Shown: positions 1 through 8,794 of the stretch, in pieces
How the letters are laid out: every line of letters begins with the position of its first letter
How positions within the stretch are numbered: position 1 is the first letter of the stretch
Origin: Pseudomonadota bacterium
GTDB taxonomy: Bacteria; Pseudomonadota; Gammaproteobacteria; Steroidobacterales; SZUA-146
NCBI GenBank assembly: GCA_039028935.1
Contig: JBCCHD010000036.1
Coordinates: forward strand, 1 to 35,281
Direction: 5' to 3'
Length of the DNA stretch: 35,281 nt
The notes under the pieces: generated by a model
Seen by the model: only the letters and a program-made list of their open reading frames with translations
Told to the model about the DNA's origin: nothing
The model's database searches: none
Made by a program: the position numbers and the translations under genes

Positions 1-312
1 CTGCCATCCATTTTGATGCTCGAGCACGGCTTATTCACGTCAATCAAAGTGGGCTTCGTCACGCTCACACTGTCGATTTTTAGCGGAATGATTTTCATTC
101 GCGATATTAGTGCCCAACACCTCACCCATAAGACCGTATTGACCCTGCTTGCGTGGGTTGTGTTCGGTGCACTGTTACTCGGACGTTGGCGCTTCGGTTG
201 GCGCGGACGCTCGGCGGCGCGGTGGACGTTAACCGGATGGGCACTGTTGCTGTTAGCGTACGTGGGCACCCGCATCGTGCTCGAAGTGATCCTCGACCGG
301 CAGTGGGGTTAG
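1..312 (+). CDS. ypjD: YpjD/CcsA-family inner-membrane protein (5' truncated)
   Basis: Only the last 103 residues are present; the frame is open to the left edge, so the start lies outside the window. What remains is hydrophobic with about three membrane spans and contains short stretches typical of the E. coli YpjD C-terminus (for example AQHLTHKTVL and FGWRGR). The family is related to the CcsA/CcmC haem-handling proteins of cytochrome c assembly, but the function of YpjD itself is not settled. The next gene starts three bases after the stop and is a CorB/YfjD homologue, which is the usual ypjD neighbour in gammaproteobacteria and supports the call. Confidence 0.85.
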   Translation: MPSILMLEHGLFTSIKVGFVTLTLSIFSGMIFIRDISAQHLTHKTVLTLLAWVVFGALLLGRWRFGWRGRSAARWTLTGWALLLLAYVGTRIVLEVILDRQWG

Positions 313-315
313 GCA

Positions 316-1596
316 TTGGACGTTGGGTTTAGTACGCCTGAGCTTGTTGGTTTTCTGATCGGTCTGGTTTTTCTGTCGGCGTTTTTTTCCGGCTCTGAAA
401 CCGCGCTCATGCGCGTTAACCGCTATCGACTCAGCGCCAAAGCACGCGCCGGCCATCGCGGGGCGCGCATTGCCGCCACGATGCTTGAAAAGCCAGACAA
501 GCTCATCGGCTTAATCCTCATTGGCAACAATGTGGTCAATGTTGCAATGACCACACTGTCGACCGTCATTGCAATTCGATTGGGTTGGCGTCCCGAAACG
601 GTCGTTGTCATCCTCACGCCCATCATTGTGATCTTTGCCGAACTCGCACCCAAAACACTGGCCGCGTTCAAGCCCGAAGTGGTGGCCTATCCCGCGGCGA
701 TTGTCTATCAGCCGCTGATGATTCTCTTAAGCCCTTTTATCTGGTCAGTCAATGCGATTTCCAATGGCTTGCTCGCCATGTTCGGTGTCAGCGAAGAAGA
801 CGAGTCGCTCACGTCTTTGACCAGCGAGGAGTTGCGCCTGGCGGTGCAAGAGGCCGGCAACCTGATACCGCGCTCGCGACAAACCATGCTGTTGCGGGTG
901 TTGGAACTCGACAGCGTCACGGTCGAGGACATTATGATTCCGCGCGCCGACATTAACGGTATTGATTTAGACAATGACTGGGAAGCGATTGTGCGACAAA
1001 TTCGTCAAAGCAATCACACACTGCTCCCGGTGTACCGTGACGAATTTGAAAAGGTAGAAGGCATATTGCATTTGCGTAAAGTCGTGCCGGGCCTGCTCAA
1101 CGATTCGCTATCAATTGAGTCGCTGCGCGGCGCGATCATTCCGGCTTACTACGCGCCCGAAGACACACCTCTCAATCGGCAACTGCTGAATTTCCAAAAC
1201 GACCGGCACCGCATGGCGCTCGTTGTTGACGAATACGGTGACGTGCAGGGGCTGATCACGCTCGGCGACTTATTGGCTGAAATCGTCGGAGAGTTTCAAG
1301 ACGATTTGCATGACGACAAACCACTCACACGTGAGATCACCCCGGGCGTTTACCGCGTTGATGGCGCGACCAACGTGCGCGAACTTAACCGCGCCATGAA
1401 TTGGTCGTTCCCAACCGACAGCGCCAAAACCTTGAGCGGCTTAATTGTGGAACATCTCGAGACCATTCCCGAGCGCGGCACCCAACTGTCGCTGCATGGG
1501 TATGCACTCGAGGTGATCGATGTGCGGGACAACACGATCAAACAACTTAGCGTCGCCGCACCATCGGCCGAGGAAGCATCCGAAGATCCGGAGTAG
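316..1596 (+). CDS. CNNM/HlyC-CorC family membrane protein, CorB/YfjD-like
   Basis: This 426-residue protein has the full CNNM architecture: an N-terminal DUF21 membrane domain (about residues 8-190, with the FFSGSETALM signature near residue 25), a CBS-domain pair (about 205-330, with the IMIPRADI and VVDEYGDVQG motifs) and a CorC_HlyC C-terminal domain (about 345-415). Family members act in Mg2+/Co2+ efflux or homeostasis at the inner membrane. The start is a TTG codon just after the ypjD stop; no internal start precedes the first membrane segment. It is probably co-transcribed with ypjD. The tail is acidic (EEASEDPE). The family call is firm; the exact ion is not known from the sequence. 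Confidence 0.92.
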   Translation: MDVGFSTPELVGFLIGLVFLSAFFSGSETALMRVNRYRLSAKARAGHRGARIAATMLEKPDKLIGLILIGNNVVNVAMTTLSTVIAIRLGWRPETVVVILTPIIVIFAELAPKTLAAFKPEVVAYPAAIVYQPLMILLSPFIWSVNAISNGLLAMFGVSEEDESLTSLTSEELRLAVQEAGNLIPRSRQTMLLRVLELDSVTVEDIMIPRADINGIDLDNDWEAIVRQIRQSNHTLLPVYRDEFEKVEGILHLRKVVPGLLNDSLSIESLRGAIIPAYYAPEDTPLNRQLLNFQNDRHRMALVVDEYGDVQGLITLGDLLAEIVGEFQDDLHDDKPLTREITPGVYRVDGATNVRELNRAMNWSFPTDSAKTLSGLIVEHLETIPERGTQLSLHGYALEVIDVRDNTIKQLSVAAPSAEEASEDPE

Positions 1597-1721
1597 CCCT
1601 CACGGCGGTTGACACCGACGACAGGCCAGGCCCTTAGTGAGATCGCCGGAATGCACCGTTCGCCGATTGCACCAATCTGATTGGCCGCGTACGGTTAATC
1701 CACTCGACAAGGAGTATAGCT

Positions 1722-1970
1722 ATGCGCTTTTTAATTGTTATCGCGCTGGTCAGTCTCGCTGCCTGCGGCGGCTCGGAATCCGACACCAACGACGCCACCG
1801 AACTGCGTGATTTTGCCAAAAGTCACACCGACAAAGCGGCCCTTACCGCTCAACTTGCCGAGGCCAAAATGACGCTTCGTCTTCTTGAGCAAAGCGATCC
1901 GCAGGGCGCGGAAGTCACCGAACTCAAAGAGACCGTTGCTCAACTCGAACGGCAGCTAAAGGAATTGTGA
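1722..1970 (+). CDS. Small coiled-coil lipoprotein, unknown function
   Basis: An 82-residue protein with a short lipoprotein signal: Met-Arg, a hydrophobic core, then a lipobox ending LAAC with the acylated Cys at residue 15. After a Gly/Ser/Asp-rich linker, residues about 25-82 are a Leu/Glu/Lys-rich amphipathic helix that looks like a coiled coil, ending LERQLKEL. A good ribosome-binding site (aaggag at 1709-1714) precedes the ATG. The next lipoprotein gene starts two bases after the stop, so the two are probably one transcript. I do not recognise a named family; an envelope-anchored structural role is a guess. Confidence 0.8.
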   Translation: MRFLIVIALVSLAACGGSESDTNDATELRDFAKSHTDKAALTAQLAEAKMTLRLLEQSDPQGAEVTELKETVAQLERQLKEL

Positions 1971-1972
1971 TC

Positions 1973-2482
1973 ATGCTATCCCCACGACACCGCCTCGCTC
2001 GGATGAATTTACTGGTTGCGCTGGCGTTGACGAGCGCAGGCTGCGTACACGCGGTGAGCGAACAGGACTCGACTGCGCTGGCCCACGACACAGACGGTGT
2101 GGCGCTTGCGTGGTTGGACGGCTGTTGGCAAACGGCGGATGGGGTCACCGAAGAACAATGGACGCGTTCGGTGCATGGCGATCAGCTTTTTGGCTTTAGC
2201 GTTGCGCGCAATGGCGACCAGCGCGTGTTTTTTGAAATGTTGCGCATCGACATTGACACACCCGTGGAGCGTCTTCACGCCTATCCACGCGGCAACGGAC
2301 CCACGCCCTTCGAGGCCATCGACCACACACCGCATTCGATTACATTTGCCAATGATGACAACGATTATCCGCAACGCATTCGATACACCCGACTCGGCGC
2401 TACGCTCGAGGGGTTTATTTCACTCAAAGACGGCAACAAGCCCGTGTCGTGGATCTACCAGCGTTGCGACGACTCGTCTTAA
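1973..2482 (+). CDS. DUF6265-family lipoprotein or secreted protein
   Basis: This is a 169-residue protein. A signal sequence (about residues 1-24) ends LTSAGC, a non-canonical lipobox. Residues about 45-160 match the DUF6265 pattern: WLDGCW at the domain start, then EEQW, a FEMLRI strand and a conserved FANDDNDYPQRI segment. The function of the family is unknown. I chose ATG 1973 over the in-frame GTG 1967 because the aagga motif lies 9 bases before the ATG but only 3 before the GTG. It follows the small coiled-coil lipoprotein gene by two bases. It converges on radA across about 110 bases in which I see no clear terminator. Confidence 0.8.
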   Translation: MLSPRHRLARMNLLVALALTSAGCVHAVSEQDSTALAHDTDGVALAWLDGCWQTADGVTEEQWTRSVHGDQLFGFSVARNGDQRVFFEMLRIDIDTPVERLHAYPRGNGPTPFEAIDHTPHSITFANDDNDYPQRIRYTRLGATLEGFISLKDGNKPVSWIYQRCDDSS

Positions 2483-2592
2483 TCAAGCGGCCTCCGAATG
2501 TTCCACGCTACGCGTTTCAGAGCGAACCTCACCGGCAGCGCGCGATAAACCCAGCCCACCATCGCGGGCCGGTGCATCAACACGCCGTCGAG

Positions 2593-3942
2593 TTACGCCA
2601 GCGCCTCGATGGCGCCGATCAAGCGCTTAACACCGATGACTTCGATGCCTTTGATCGGTTTTTTAGGCCGATTCGCAAAGGGCACAACCGCACGTTTGAA
2701 CCCCTGTTTCGCCGCCGCCGCGATTCGCTCCTCGCCATAGGGAACGGGTCGAATTTCACCGGCCAAACCCACCTCGCCGAACGCCACTGTGGCCGTCGCA
2801 ATGGGGCGGTCACGAAAACTCGACATGACGGCCAGCAAGATCGGCAAGTCCGCTGCGGTCTCGCTGATGCGCACGCCACCCACGATGTTGATGAACACAT
2901 CTTGCCCGGCCAAAGACAAGTTACCGTGTCGCTGCATCACGGCGAGCAACATGGCCAAGCGATTTTGTTCGTAGCCCACCGCCACCCGGCGGGGGTTACC
3001 CATCGGGCTGTCGCTGGCCAACGCCTGGACTTCAACCAACAGCGGCCGACTGCCTTCGCGGGTAATCAGCACACAGCTACCGGGCGCCGCCTCGCGATCG
3101 GACGACAGGAAAATCGACGACGGGTTTTTAACTTCTTTGACGCCTGAGTCGGTCATGGCAAACACGCCAATCTCGTTCGCCGCACCAAACCGATTTTTGG
3201 CAGCGCGCATCACGCGATAGCGACTGCCCGCATCGCTTTCGAAATACAGCACCGTGTCGACCATGTGCTCGAGCACACGCGGACCGGCGATAACGCCCTC
3301 CTTGGTCACATGCCCCACCAGAAAAATCGCCGTGCCGGACTGTTTGGCAAAACGCACCAGCTGCGCGGTGCACTCACGAAGCTGTGTGATGGTGCCCGGC
3401 GCCGATGCAATCTCACCGCTGTACATGGTCTGCACCGAATCGATTACCAACACACCGTGTCGTTTTTTATCGGCGGTCGCGACGATCGCCTCCACACACG
3501 TCTCGGCGAGCAACGTCACCGGTGCCTGCGCCACGCCCAGTCGGCGCGCGCGCAGTCCAATTTGTTCGAGGGATTCCTCGCCGCTCACGTACATGGCGGT
3601 CGTGTGTTCGCAAAGAGCCGCGACCGCCTGCAGAAGCAAGGTCGATTTGCCGATGCCCGGATCACCACCGATTAAACTAATCGAGCCCGGCACCAGCCCA
3701 CCGCCGAGCACGCGATCAAGCTCGCCAATGCCCGTTGAGAGCCGAGGTTTTGCGCTGTCTGGCGCAGCCGCCAGCGACTGCGTCGCGCGCTCCCCGGCAT
3801 AGCCACCCGCGCGCACCGACACCAGCCGACCCGTGCTCTCCTGCAGCGTATTCCAGTCACCACATTCCGGACACTGACCCGACCATTTCGGGGCCGTGGC
3901 GCCACAGGACTGGCACACATAGACGGATTTTTCACGGGGCAT
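2593..3942 (-). CDS. radA: DNA repair protein RadA
   Basis: RadA is a RecA-like helicase that drives branch migration of recombination intermediates. All hallmarks are visible in the 449 residues: a four-Cys zinc finger (CQSCG ... CPECG, C10-C27), a Walker A motif GGDPGIGKST (about 92-101), the RadA signature KNRFG (about 253) and a C-terminal Lon-protease-like domain (about 300-449). I placed the start at the ATG whose product begins MPREKSVYVC, which fits the usual distance to the zinc finger; an upstream in-frame ATG at 3978 would add 12 residues. The gene is divergent from the CHASE2 kinase gene. Confidence 0.96.
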   Translation of the reverse strand: MPREKSVYVCQSCGATAPKWSGQCPECGDWNTLQESTGRLVSVRAGGYAGERATQSLAAAPDSAKPRLSTGIGELDRVLGGGLVPGSISLIGGDPGIGKSTLLLQAVAALCEHTTAMYVSGEESLEQIGLRARRLGVAQAPVTLLAETCVEAIVATADKKRHGVLVIDSVQTMYSGEIASAPGTITQLRECTAQLVRFAKQSGTAIFLVGHVTKEGVIAGPRVLEHMVDTVLYFESDAGSRYRVMRAAKNRFGAANEIGVFAMTDSGVKEVKNPSSIFLSSDREAAPGSCVLITREGSRPLLVEVQALASDSPMGNPRRVAVGYEQNRLAMLLAVMQRHGNLSLAGQDVFINIVGGVRISETAADLPILLAVMSSFRDRPIATATVAFGEVGLAGEIRPVPYGEERIAAAAKQGFKRAVVPFANRPKKPIKGIEVIGVKRLIGAIEALA

Positions 3943-4035
3943 GGCGGTGCAATCATCGAGGTGGAAGGCCGGGATCATAGCACGCGTTTTTGGCCCTCAG
4001 GCAATCCCTAAAAATCGGCACTGCGTCACACTATA

Positions 4036-4069
4036 ACTGTAACTTTTACAGTCTGTTATGTTCTATAAT
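4036..4069 (+). promoter_or_regulatory. Perfect dyad next to a TATAAT box upstream of the kinase gene
   Basis: The radA-kinase intergenic region holds a perfect inverted repeat, ACTGTAA (4036-4042) and TTACAGT (4046-4052) around a 3-base spacer. Eleven bases further is TATAAT (4064-4069), about 30 bases before the GTG start of the kinase gene. The -35 position relative to TATAAT falls inside the dyad and is a poor match to TTGACA. This fits a promoter whose -35 zone is covered by a regulator site, either an activator or a repressor. The binding protein is unknown. Confidence 0.45.
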
Positions 4070-4099
4070 CACCGGTAAAATAGCGACTGATGCGAATCT

Positions 4100-6625
4100 G
4101 TGAAAAAAGCGTCACACATCCTGGGCAACGATTGGCTCGTCGGGCTGATTTACACCGCACTCTTCGCGGTGACGGCCCTATGGCTCGCGAATGGCGCGTT
4201 TCGGAGCCTGGAAAGCGCCGCGTACGATCGCTTGATGCGAGGGCTGGATCTGCCCGCCTCCGACCGCATTGCCGTCATTGAGATCGATGACAAAAGCATC
4301 GAGGAGCTCGGCCGGTTCCCCTTTTCGCGTGATCTGCACGAGCGTATGACCACGCTGCTCACCAATGGCGGTGCCAAGGTCATCACCTATGGCATCACCT
4401 TTCCCGAATCCCAGATTGACCCCGGGCGCGACACGCTTGTGGAGCTGAAAGAACGGGTCGACGCGCTGGTGCGCGAGTCGGGAGACGACAGCCGCGTCAG
4501 CCAAAGCGCGGCATCGATTGCGTCCGCGCTCGACGATGGGCTCCGCGACCTCAACTATGACGCGCGCCTGGCCGCCAGCTTCGACGCGGCCGGCAACGTC
4601 ATCATTCCGATGACCTTCACGCCGGGCGAACCTGTGGGTAACCCCGATCGAGCACTGCCCGACTACCTGGCCGGGCAAGCGCTGAGCAGCGACGCAACAT
4701 CGGTCGCCCTACCGGCCGACAGCGTGACGCTGCCGATTGACACACTGGCCACACGTGCGGCCCGGCTGGGTCATCTTGGTCAATACCCTGATCAGCACGA
4801 CGGCACATTGCGCCAGGAGGTGCTGGCCGTGCGGTATTGGAACGAGGTATTTCCGTCGCTCGCGCTCAACACCGCGGCCGCCGCACTCAACCTTGAGCCG
4901 TCGGCACTCATCGCGGATGCCGCTGGCGTAACCTTGGGTCCGCGCACGTTGCGCACCAATTCAGTCGGTCAGTTTTACCCGGTGTTTTACCGCGGCGACG
5001 CGTTTTCGGTCGACAGCTACAGCGATGTCTTTTCCGCCAAGATTCCCACCGATAAATACCGCAACCAAGTGGTGCTCATCGGCGCCAGCGCGCTGGGTGT
5101 CGGCAACCGCTTTGCCACGCCCGTCGATCCAGACATGTCACCGGCGATGGTGCTTGCGCACAATGTGTCGAGTATTGTGCAAGGACACCGCATTGAACGA
5201 CCCGCGTGGGTGATGTGGGCTGAACGCGCGCTGCTCGTTTTGCTGGCTGTGTACATTTTGTTTGTTTTACCCAAACTGCGCTCGCGCACGGCCTTTTTGG
5301 TCACCGCCGCCTTGGCTATGGCGATGGTGGCCACTGCGACAGGGCTGTTTTCGAGCCTGCTCGTGTGGGGTCAGGTAATGACGCCATTGCTCTTCTTACT
5401 CGGCGGCCATCTGGTGATGACCGTCAAACGGTTCGGCGTGGTTGAGCGGCTTCGCGCCAGTTCCGATGAGGCCAGTGCCGAGAGTAACCGTATGCTGGGG
5501 CTCGCCTTTCAAAGTCAGGGGCAGCTCGATATGGCGTTTGAGAAGTTTCGCAAATGCCCGCTTGATGATTCGCTGATGGAGCCGTTGTACACACTGGCGC
5601 TAGACTTTGAGCGTAAACGGCAGTTCAACAAGGCTGGCGCTATCTATACCTACATGGCGCGTCATAACCCCACTTACCGCGATTTGCCACAGCGCATCGC
5701 GCGCAATCAGTCGTTAGACGAAACCACCGTGCTTGGACAGCCCGCTGCCGTAGCCCAGACTCGACTGCTGATCGACGAGGACGGTGGCCTGCAAAAACCG
5801 ATGCTCGGGCGCTACATGGTCGAAAAAGAAATTGGCCGCGGCGCGATGGGTACCGTCTACTTAGGACGCGACCCCAAGATCAATCGTGTCGTGGCCATCA
5901 AAACCATCGCATTGAGTGAAGAGTTTGACGAGGACGACTTGGCCACGGCGCGCGAACGCTTTTTCCGCGAAGCCGAAACCGCCGGACGTCTTAACCATCC
6001 GGATATTGTCACGGTCTATGACGCGGGTGAAGAGCTTGATCTGGCCTATATTGCCATGGAGTTTTTGGACGGCGAGGAGCTGAGTCAAGCCACGGGCCAA
6101 GATTCGCTGCTACCGGTCAATGCCGTGCTCAAAATTGTAGCGCGCGCGGCCGAAGCGCTGTCCTACGCCCATCGCCAGGATGTGGTGCACCGGGATATCA
6201 AACCCGCCAACATCATGTTCAATCGTGAAACCAACGATATCAAGATTACCGACTTCGGCATCGCCCGAATCACCAATTCATCAAAAACCAAAACCGGTAT
6301 TGTGCTGGGCACACCGTCCTACATGTCTCCGGAACAACTCGCCGGTCAAACTGTGACCGGCCAGTCAGATTTATTCTCTCTGGCTGTTACCCTGTTTCAG
6401 CTATTGACTGGCCAACTTCCGTTTCGTGCGGATTCCATGGCCACATTGATGTTTAAAATTGCCAACGAGGCGCATACGCCGCTGCACGCCGTGCGGCCAG
6501 AGCTACCGCCTCAGCTGGCGCATGTGATCGACAAAGCGTTATTGAAAGATCCAGCCGACCGTTATCGCGACGGCATGGAAATGGCCCACGACATCCGCGA
6601 GTGCCTGCAGCACCTCGCGGCGTAG
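4100..6625 (+). CDS. CHASE2-domain receptor serine/threonine protein kinase
   Basis: An 841-residue membrane receptor kinase. A membrane segment (about 12-35) is followed by a periplasmic CHASE2 sensor domain (about 40-360), three closely spaced membrane segments (about 370-445), a helical TPR-like linker (about 460-545) and a Hanks-type kinase domain (about 570-838). Visible kinase motifs are the glycine-rich loop GRGAMG, the VAIK lysine (about 600), the HRDIKPANI catalytic loop (about 697), DFG (about 718) and SPE in place of APE. The start is GTG 4100. The order sensor-kinase, PP2C phosphatase, FHA protein suggests a reversible Ser/Thr phosphorylation circuit. The CHASE2 ligand is unknown. 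No type VI secretion genes are nearby, although similar trios occur there. Confidence 0.93.
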   Translation: MKKASHILGNDWLVGLIYTALFAVTALWLANGAFRSLESAAYDRLMRGLDLPASDRIAVIEIDDKSIEELGRFPFSRDLHERMTTLLTNGGAKVITYGITFPESQIDPGRDTLVELKERVDALVRESGDDSRVSQSAASIASALDDGLRDLNYDARLAASFDAAGNVIIPMTFTPGEPVGNPDRALPDYLAGQALSSDATSVALPADSVTLPIDTLATRAARLGHLGQYPDQHDGTLRQEVLAVRYWNEVFPSLALNTAAAALNLEPSALIADAAGVTLGPRTLRTNSVGQFYPVFYRGDAFSVDSYSDVFSAKIPTDKYRNQVVLIGASALGVGNRFATPVDPDMSPAMVLAHNVSSIVQGHRIERPAWVMWAERALLVLLAVYILFVLPKLRSRTAFLVTAALAMAMVATATGLFSSLLVWGQVMTPLLFLLGGHLVMTVKRFGVVERLRASSDEASAESNRMLGLAFQSQGQLDMAFEKFRKCPLDDSLMEPLYTLALDFERKRQFNKAGAIYTYMARHNPTYRDLPQRIARNQSLDETTVLGQPAAVAQTRLLIDEDGGLQKPMLGRYMVEKEIGRGAMGTVYLGRDPKINRVVAIKTIALSEEFDEDDLATARERFFREAETAGRLNHPDIVTVYDAGEELDLAYIAMEFLDGEELSQATGQDSLLPVNAVLKIVARAAEALSYAHRQDVVHRDIKPANIMFNRETNDIKITDFGIARITNSSKTKTGIVLGTPSYMSPEQLAGQTVTGQSDLFSLAVTLFQLLTGQLPFRADSMATLMFKIANEAHTPLHAVRPELPPQLAHVIDKALLKDPADRYRDGMEMAHDIRECLQHLAA

Positions 6626-6635
6626 TGAATGAGCA

Positions 6636-7460
6636 ATGAGTCTGAAAGGTAAAATCGAGCATTACGCCGTCACGGATACCGGCATGGTGCGTGACCATAA
6701 CGAAGATGCCGTGGGCGCTGACATGGACATCGGTCTGCTGGTGCTGGCCGACGGCATGGGCGGCTATAATGCCGGCGAAGTGGCCAGCGGCATCGCGGTT
6801 GGCACCACAGTCGACATCATCAGTGACTTTGCTAAACGCGAAAAGCGCGATGCGATCGACGAGGAAACCGGCCTCATGCGGCAAACCGTGGCGCTGCGCG
6901 ACGCTGTCGTTCGGGCCAACAAAATTATTTACCAAACCTCCAAGTCCAAATCGGAATGCGAAGGCATGGGCACCACGATTGCCGCGGCGCTGTTTTACAA
7001 TAATCGCATCTCGATCGCCCATGTGGGCGACTCGCGCGTGTATCGGCTGCGGGATGGCCAGTTCAGCCAGGTCACCAGCGACCATTCATTGCTGCGCGAG
7101 CTGGTTGACCGCGGTTTTTATTCCGCCGAAGAGGCTCAGCGGTCGCTAAATCGGAATTATGTGACACGGGCACTGGGGATTGAACCCAAGGTTGAGGTAG
7201 AACTAACCGAGGAAGCAGCCCTGCCGGATGACATCTATGTACTGTGCTCAGATGGCCTCACGGATATGGTTGAAGACGAGGATATTCACTTAACTATCAG
7301 CACGTTTAATGCTAATCTTCACACGGTAGGTCAACAGTTGATCAGACTGTCGAACGACAATGGGGGGAAAGACAACATCTCTGTTGTCGTGGCCAAAGTT
7401 GTGAAGCCCTTCGGTGAAAGTAGCACATTGCTTAAAAAACTAAGCAATATCTTTAGTTAA
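6636..7460 (+). CDS. PP2C-type serine/threonine phosphatase
   Basis: A 274-residue cytoplasmic PPM/PP2C phosphatase that probably reverses the upstream kinase. Metal-binding motifs are in order: DHNEDA (about 20), LADGMGGYNAGE (about 37-48), HVGDSRVYR (about 130), SDGLTDM (about 205) and GGKDNIS (about 245). The length matches bacterial Stp1/PrpC/PppA proteins, with no membrane segment or extra domain. It begins 10 bases after the kinase stop and ends 18 bases before the FHA gene, so the three genes are very likely co-transcribed. The ribosome-binding site is weak, which fits translational coupling to the kinase gene. Confidence 0.93.
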   Translation: MSLKGKIEHYAVTDTGMVRDHNEDAVGADMDIGLLVLADGMGGYNAGEVASGIAVGTTVDIISDFAKREKRDAIDEETGLMRQTVALRDAVVRANKIIYQTSKSKSECEGMGTTIAAALFYNNRISIAHVGDSRVYRLRDGQFSQVTSDHSLLRELVDRGFYSAEEAQRSLNRNYVTRALGIEPKVEVELTEEAALPDDIYVLCSDGLTDMVEDEDIHLTISTFNANLHTVGQQLIRLSNDNGGKDNISVVVAKVVKPFGESSTLLKKLSNIFS

Positions 7461-7478
7461 CAGGTAAGAGAGCAACCC

Positions 7479-8288
7479 ATGGCGCGCCTAGTACTGAGCT
7501 TAGATGGACAGGTTCTTGCAGAATATAATATGCAAAAAGAACGATATACGGTGGGTAGACTACCGGATAACGATGTCCGCATTGACAATCCCGCAGTGAG
7601 TGGCCATCACTCGCTGGTGATCAACATTCTCAATGACTCGTTCCTTGAGGACCTCAACAGCACAAACGGCACGTACGTCAACGGCAAACTGGTGAAAAAG
7701 CATGCGCTTCAGCATGGCGACGTGGTGACCATCGGCCATCATCAGCTGCGTTTTGTCGATGACGACAAAGAGGATTCGGTCGACGACGAATTTGAAAAAA
7801 CCATGATCATCCGACCCGGCGATCAGTCCGGCGCCCCGAGCATGGACAACGTGGAAGACGCTGTCCGCGCAGCCGGTGCCGCGCCCGAATCGATGGGCAG
7901 CCAGCCGGTAGCGGCAGCGACCGACACCGCGGTGGCCGATGAGCGCTCAGCCGAGGTGTTGCGTCCTCATCCACACACCGAGACGATGGCCGAAAAAGAG
8001 GTGGGGGCACGCGCCCTACCCCAGGCCAAACTCCAGGTTCTCAGCGGCGCGTTTGCCGGTAAGGAACTCGTACTGACCAAGGCGCTCACAACCTTGGGGC
8101 GTCCCGGCGTTCAGGTGGCTGCGATCACCCGACGCGCAGAAGGGTATTTTGTCGTTCATGTCGACGGAGGGGCCGCTGGCAATTATCCGATCGTCAACGG
8201 CAAACCCATCGGACCGCAGGCAAGACGTCTGACCGACAACGATGTGATTGAACTGGCCGGCGTTAAAATGGGCTTCTTCGAAAGCTGA
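7479..8288 (+). CDS. Protein with two FHA domains
   Basis: This 269-residue soluble protein has a classical FHA domain at residues about 20-95, with GR, SGHH and the NSTNGTYVNG signature. A second, more divergent FHA-like domain lies at about 185-268 (LGRPG and PIVNGKPIG visible), where the usual Ser-x-x-His is not obvious. Between them is a low-complexity Ala/Glu/Pro linker that begins with EKTMIIRP. A TMI-type Thr before a linker is common in FHA proteins as a kinase target, so this Thr is a candidate site for the neighbouring kinase (inference). FHA domains bind phosphothreonine. A ribosome-binding site is visible (aggtaagag), and a terminator follows the gene. Confidence 0.9.
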   Translation: MARLVLSLDGQVLAEYNMQKERYTVGRLPDNDVRIDNPAVSGHHSLVINILNDSFLEDLNSTNGTYVNGKLVKKHALQHGDVVTIGHHQLRFVDDDKEDSVDDEFEKTMIIRPGDQSGAPSMDNVEDAVRAAGAAPESMGSQPVAAATDTAVADERSAEVLRPHPHTETMAEKEVGARALPQAKLQVLSGAFAGKELVLTKALTTLGRPGVQVAAITRRAEGYFVVHVDGGAAGNYPIVNGKPIGPQARRLTDNDVIELAGVKMGFFES

Positions 8289-8310
8289 TTGATGCCGCAT
8301 CGATAGAATG

Positions 8311-8344
8311 ACGGGTCGCGATTTCGATCGCGGCCCGTTTTTTT
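8311..8344 (+). terminator. Rho-independent terminator after the kinase-phosphatase-FHA operon
   Basis: An 11-base stem (8311-8321 with 8328-8338, one G-T wobble) around the loop tttcga is followed by a run of T to 8344. It lies 23 bases after the FHA stop and before the ridA start, so it ends the signalling operon. Some readthrough into ridA is possible because ridA has no obvious promoter of its own here. Confidence 0.85.
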
Positions 8345-8376
8345 ATTTCCCCACACTCCATACTGAGGACCTCACG

Positions 8377-8763
8377 ATGCGCAAGGCGATTTACACCGAC
8401 GAAGCACCGGCTGCCATTGGCCCTTATTCACAAGGGGTCTGGAGCGACAATCGTTTGTATGTGTCCGGTCAAACGCCCATTGACCCCGGCACGGGCCAGC
8501 TGGTCGACGGCGACATCACCGCACAGACGCAGCGCGTTTTCGATAACCTGCGCGCCATTCTTCGCGAGGCCGGTCTACGATTTGAGCACGCGATTAAACT
8601 CAACGTGTACTTGATTGATATGGCCGACTTTGCGGCGATGAATGCGGTGTACCAAGAACAGTTTGCCGCGCCTTTTCCGTCACGAACGACCGTGGCCGTC
8701 GCGGGTCTGCCCCTTAATGCGCGCGTTGAAATCGAGCTCATCGCGCGCAGGCCAACGGCCTAA
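8377..8763 (+). CDS. ridA: RidA family reactive imine/enamine deaminase
   Basis: RidA hydrolyses reactive 2-aminoacrylate-type enamines and imines released by PLP enzymes. The 128-residue length is typical. Conserved family segments are visible: GPYSQGV near the N-terminus, YVSGQTPIDP, and RTTVAVAGLPLNARVEIELIA at about 100-120, where the first Arg of VAVAGLPLNAR..E stands in the substrate-binding region. I chose ATG 8377 because GAGG lies 9 bases upstream and the product begins MRKAIYT as in the family; upstream starts would run through the terminator. It faces ribB convergently with 31 bases between the stops. Confidence 0.93.
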   Translation: MRKAIYTDEAPAAIGPYSQGVWSDNRLYVSGQTPIDPGTGQLVDGDITAQTQRVFDNLRAILREAGLRFEHAIKLNVYLIDMADFAAMNAVYQEQFAAPFPSRTTVAVAGLPLNARVEIELIARRPTA

Positions 8764-8794
8764 CGCGCCGCACATTGCCAGAAACCGTCCTGCG

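Noticed and set aside
1605-1640. TTGACA-like hexamer downstream of the CorB-like gene as a promoter
   Set aside because: No acceptable -10 is found at 16-18 bases, so I do not call a promoter there.
2449-3147. Long plus-strand frame of about 232 codons opposite radA
   Set aside because: It is antisense to a clear radA, rich in His, Arg and Gln as expected for a shadow frame, and has no recognisable domain or ribosome-binding site.
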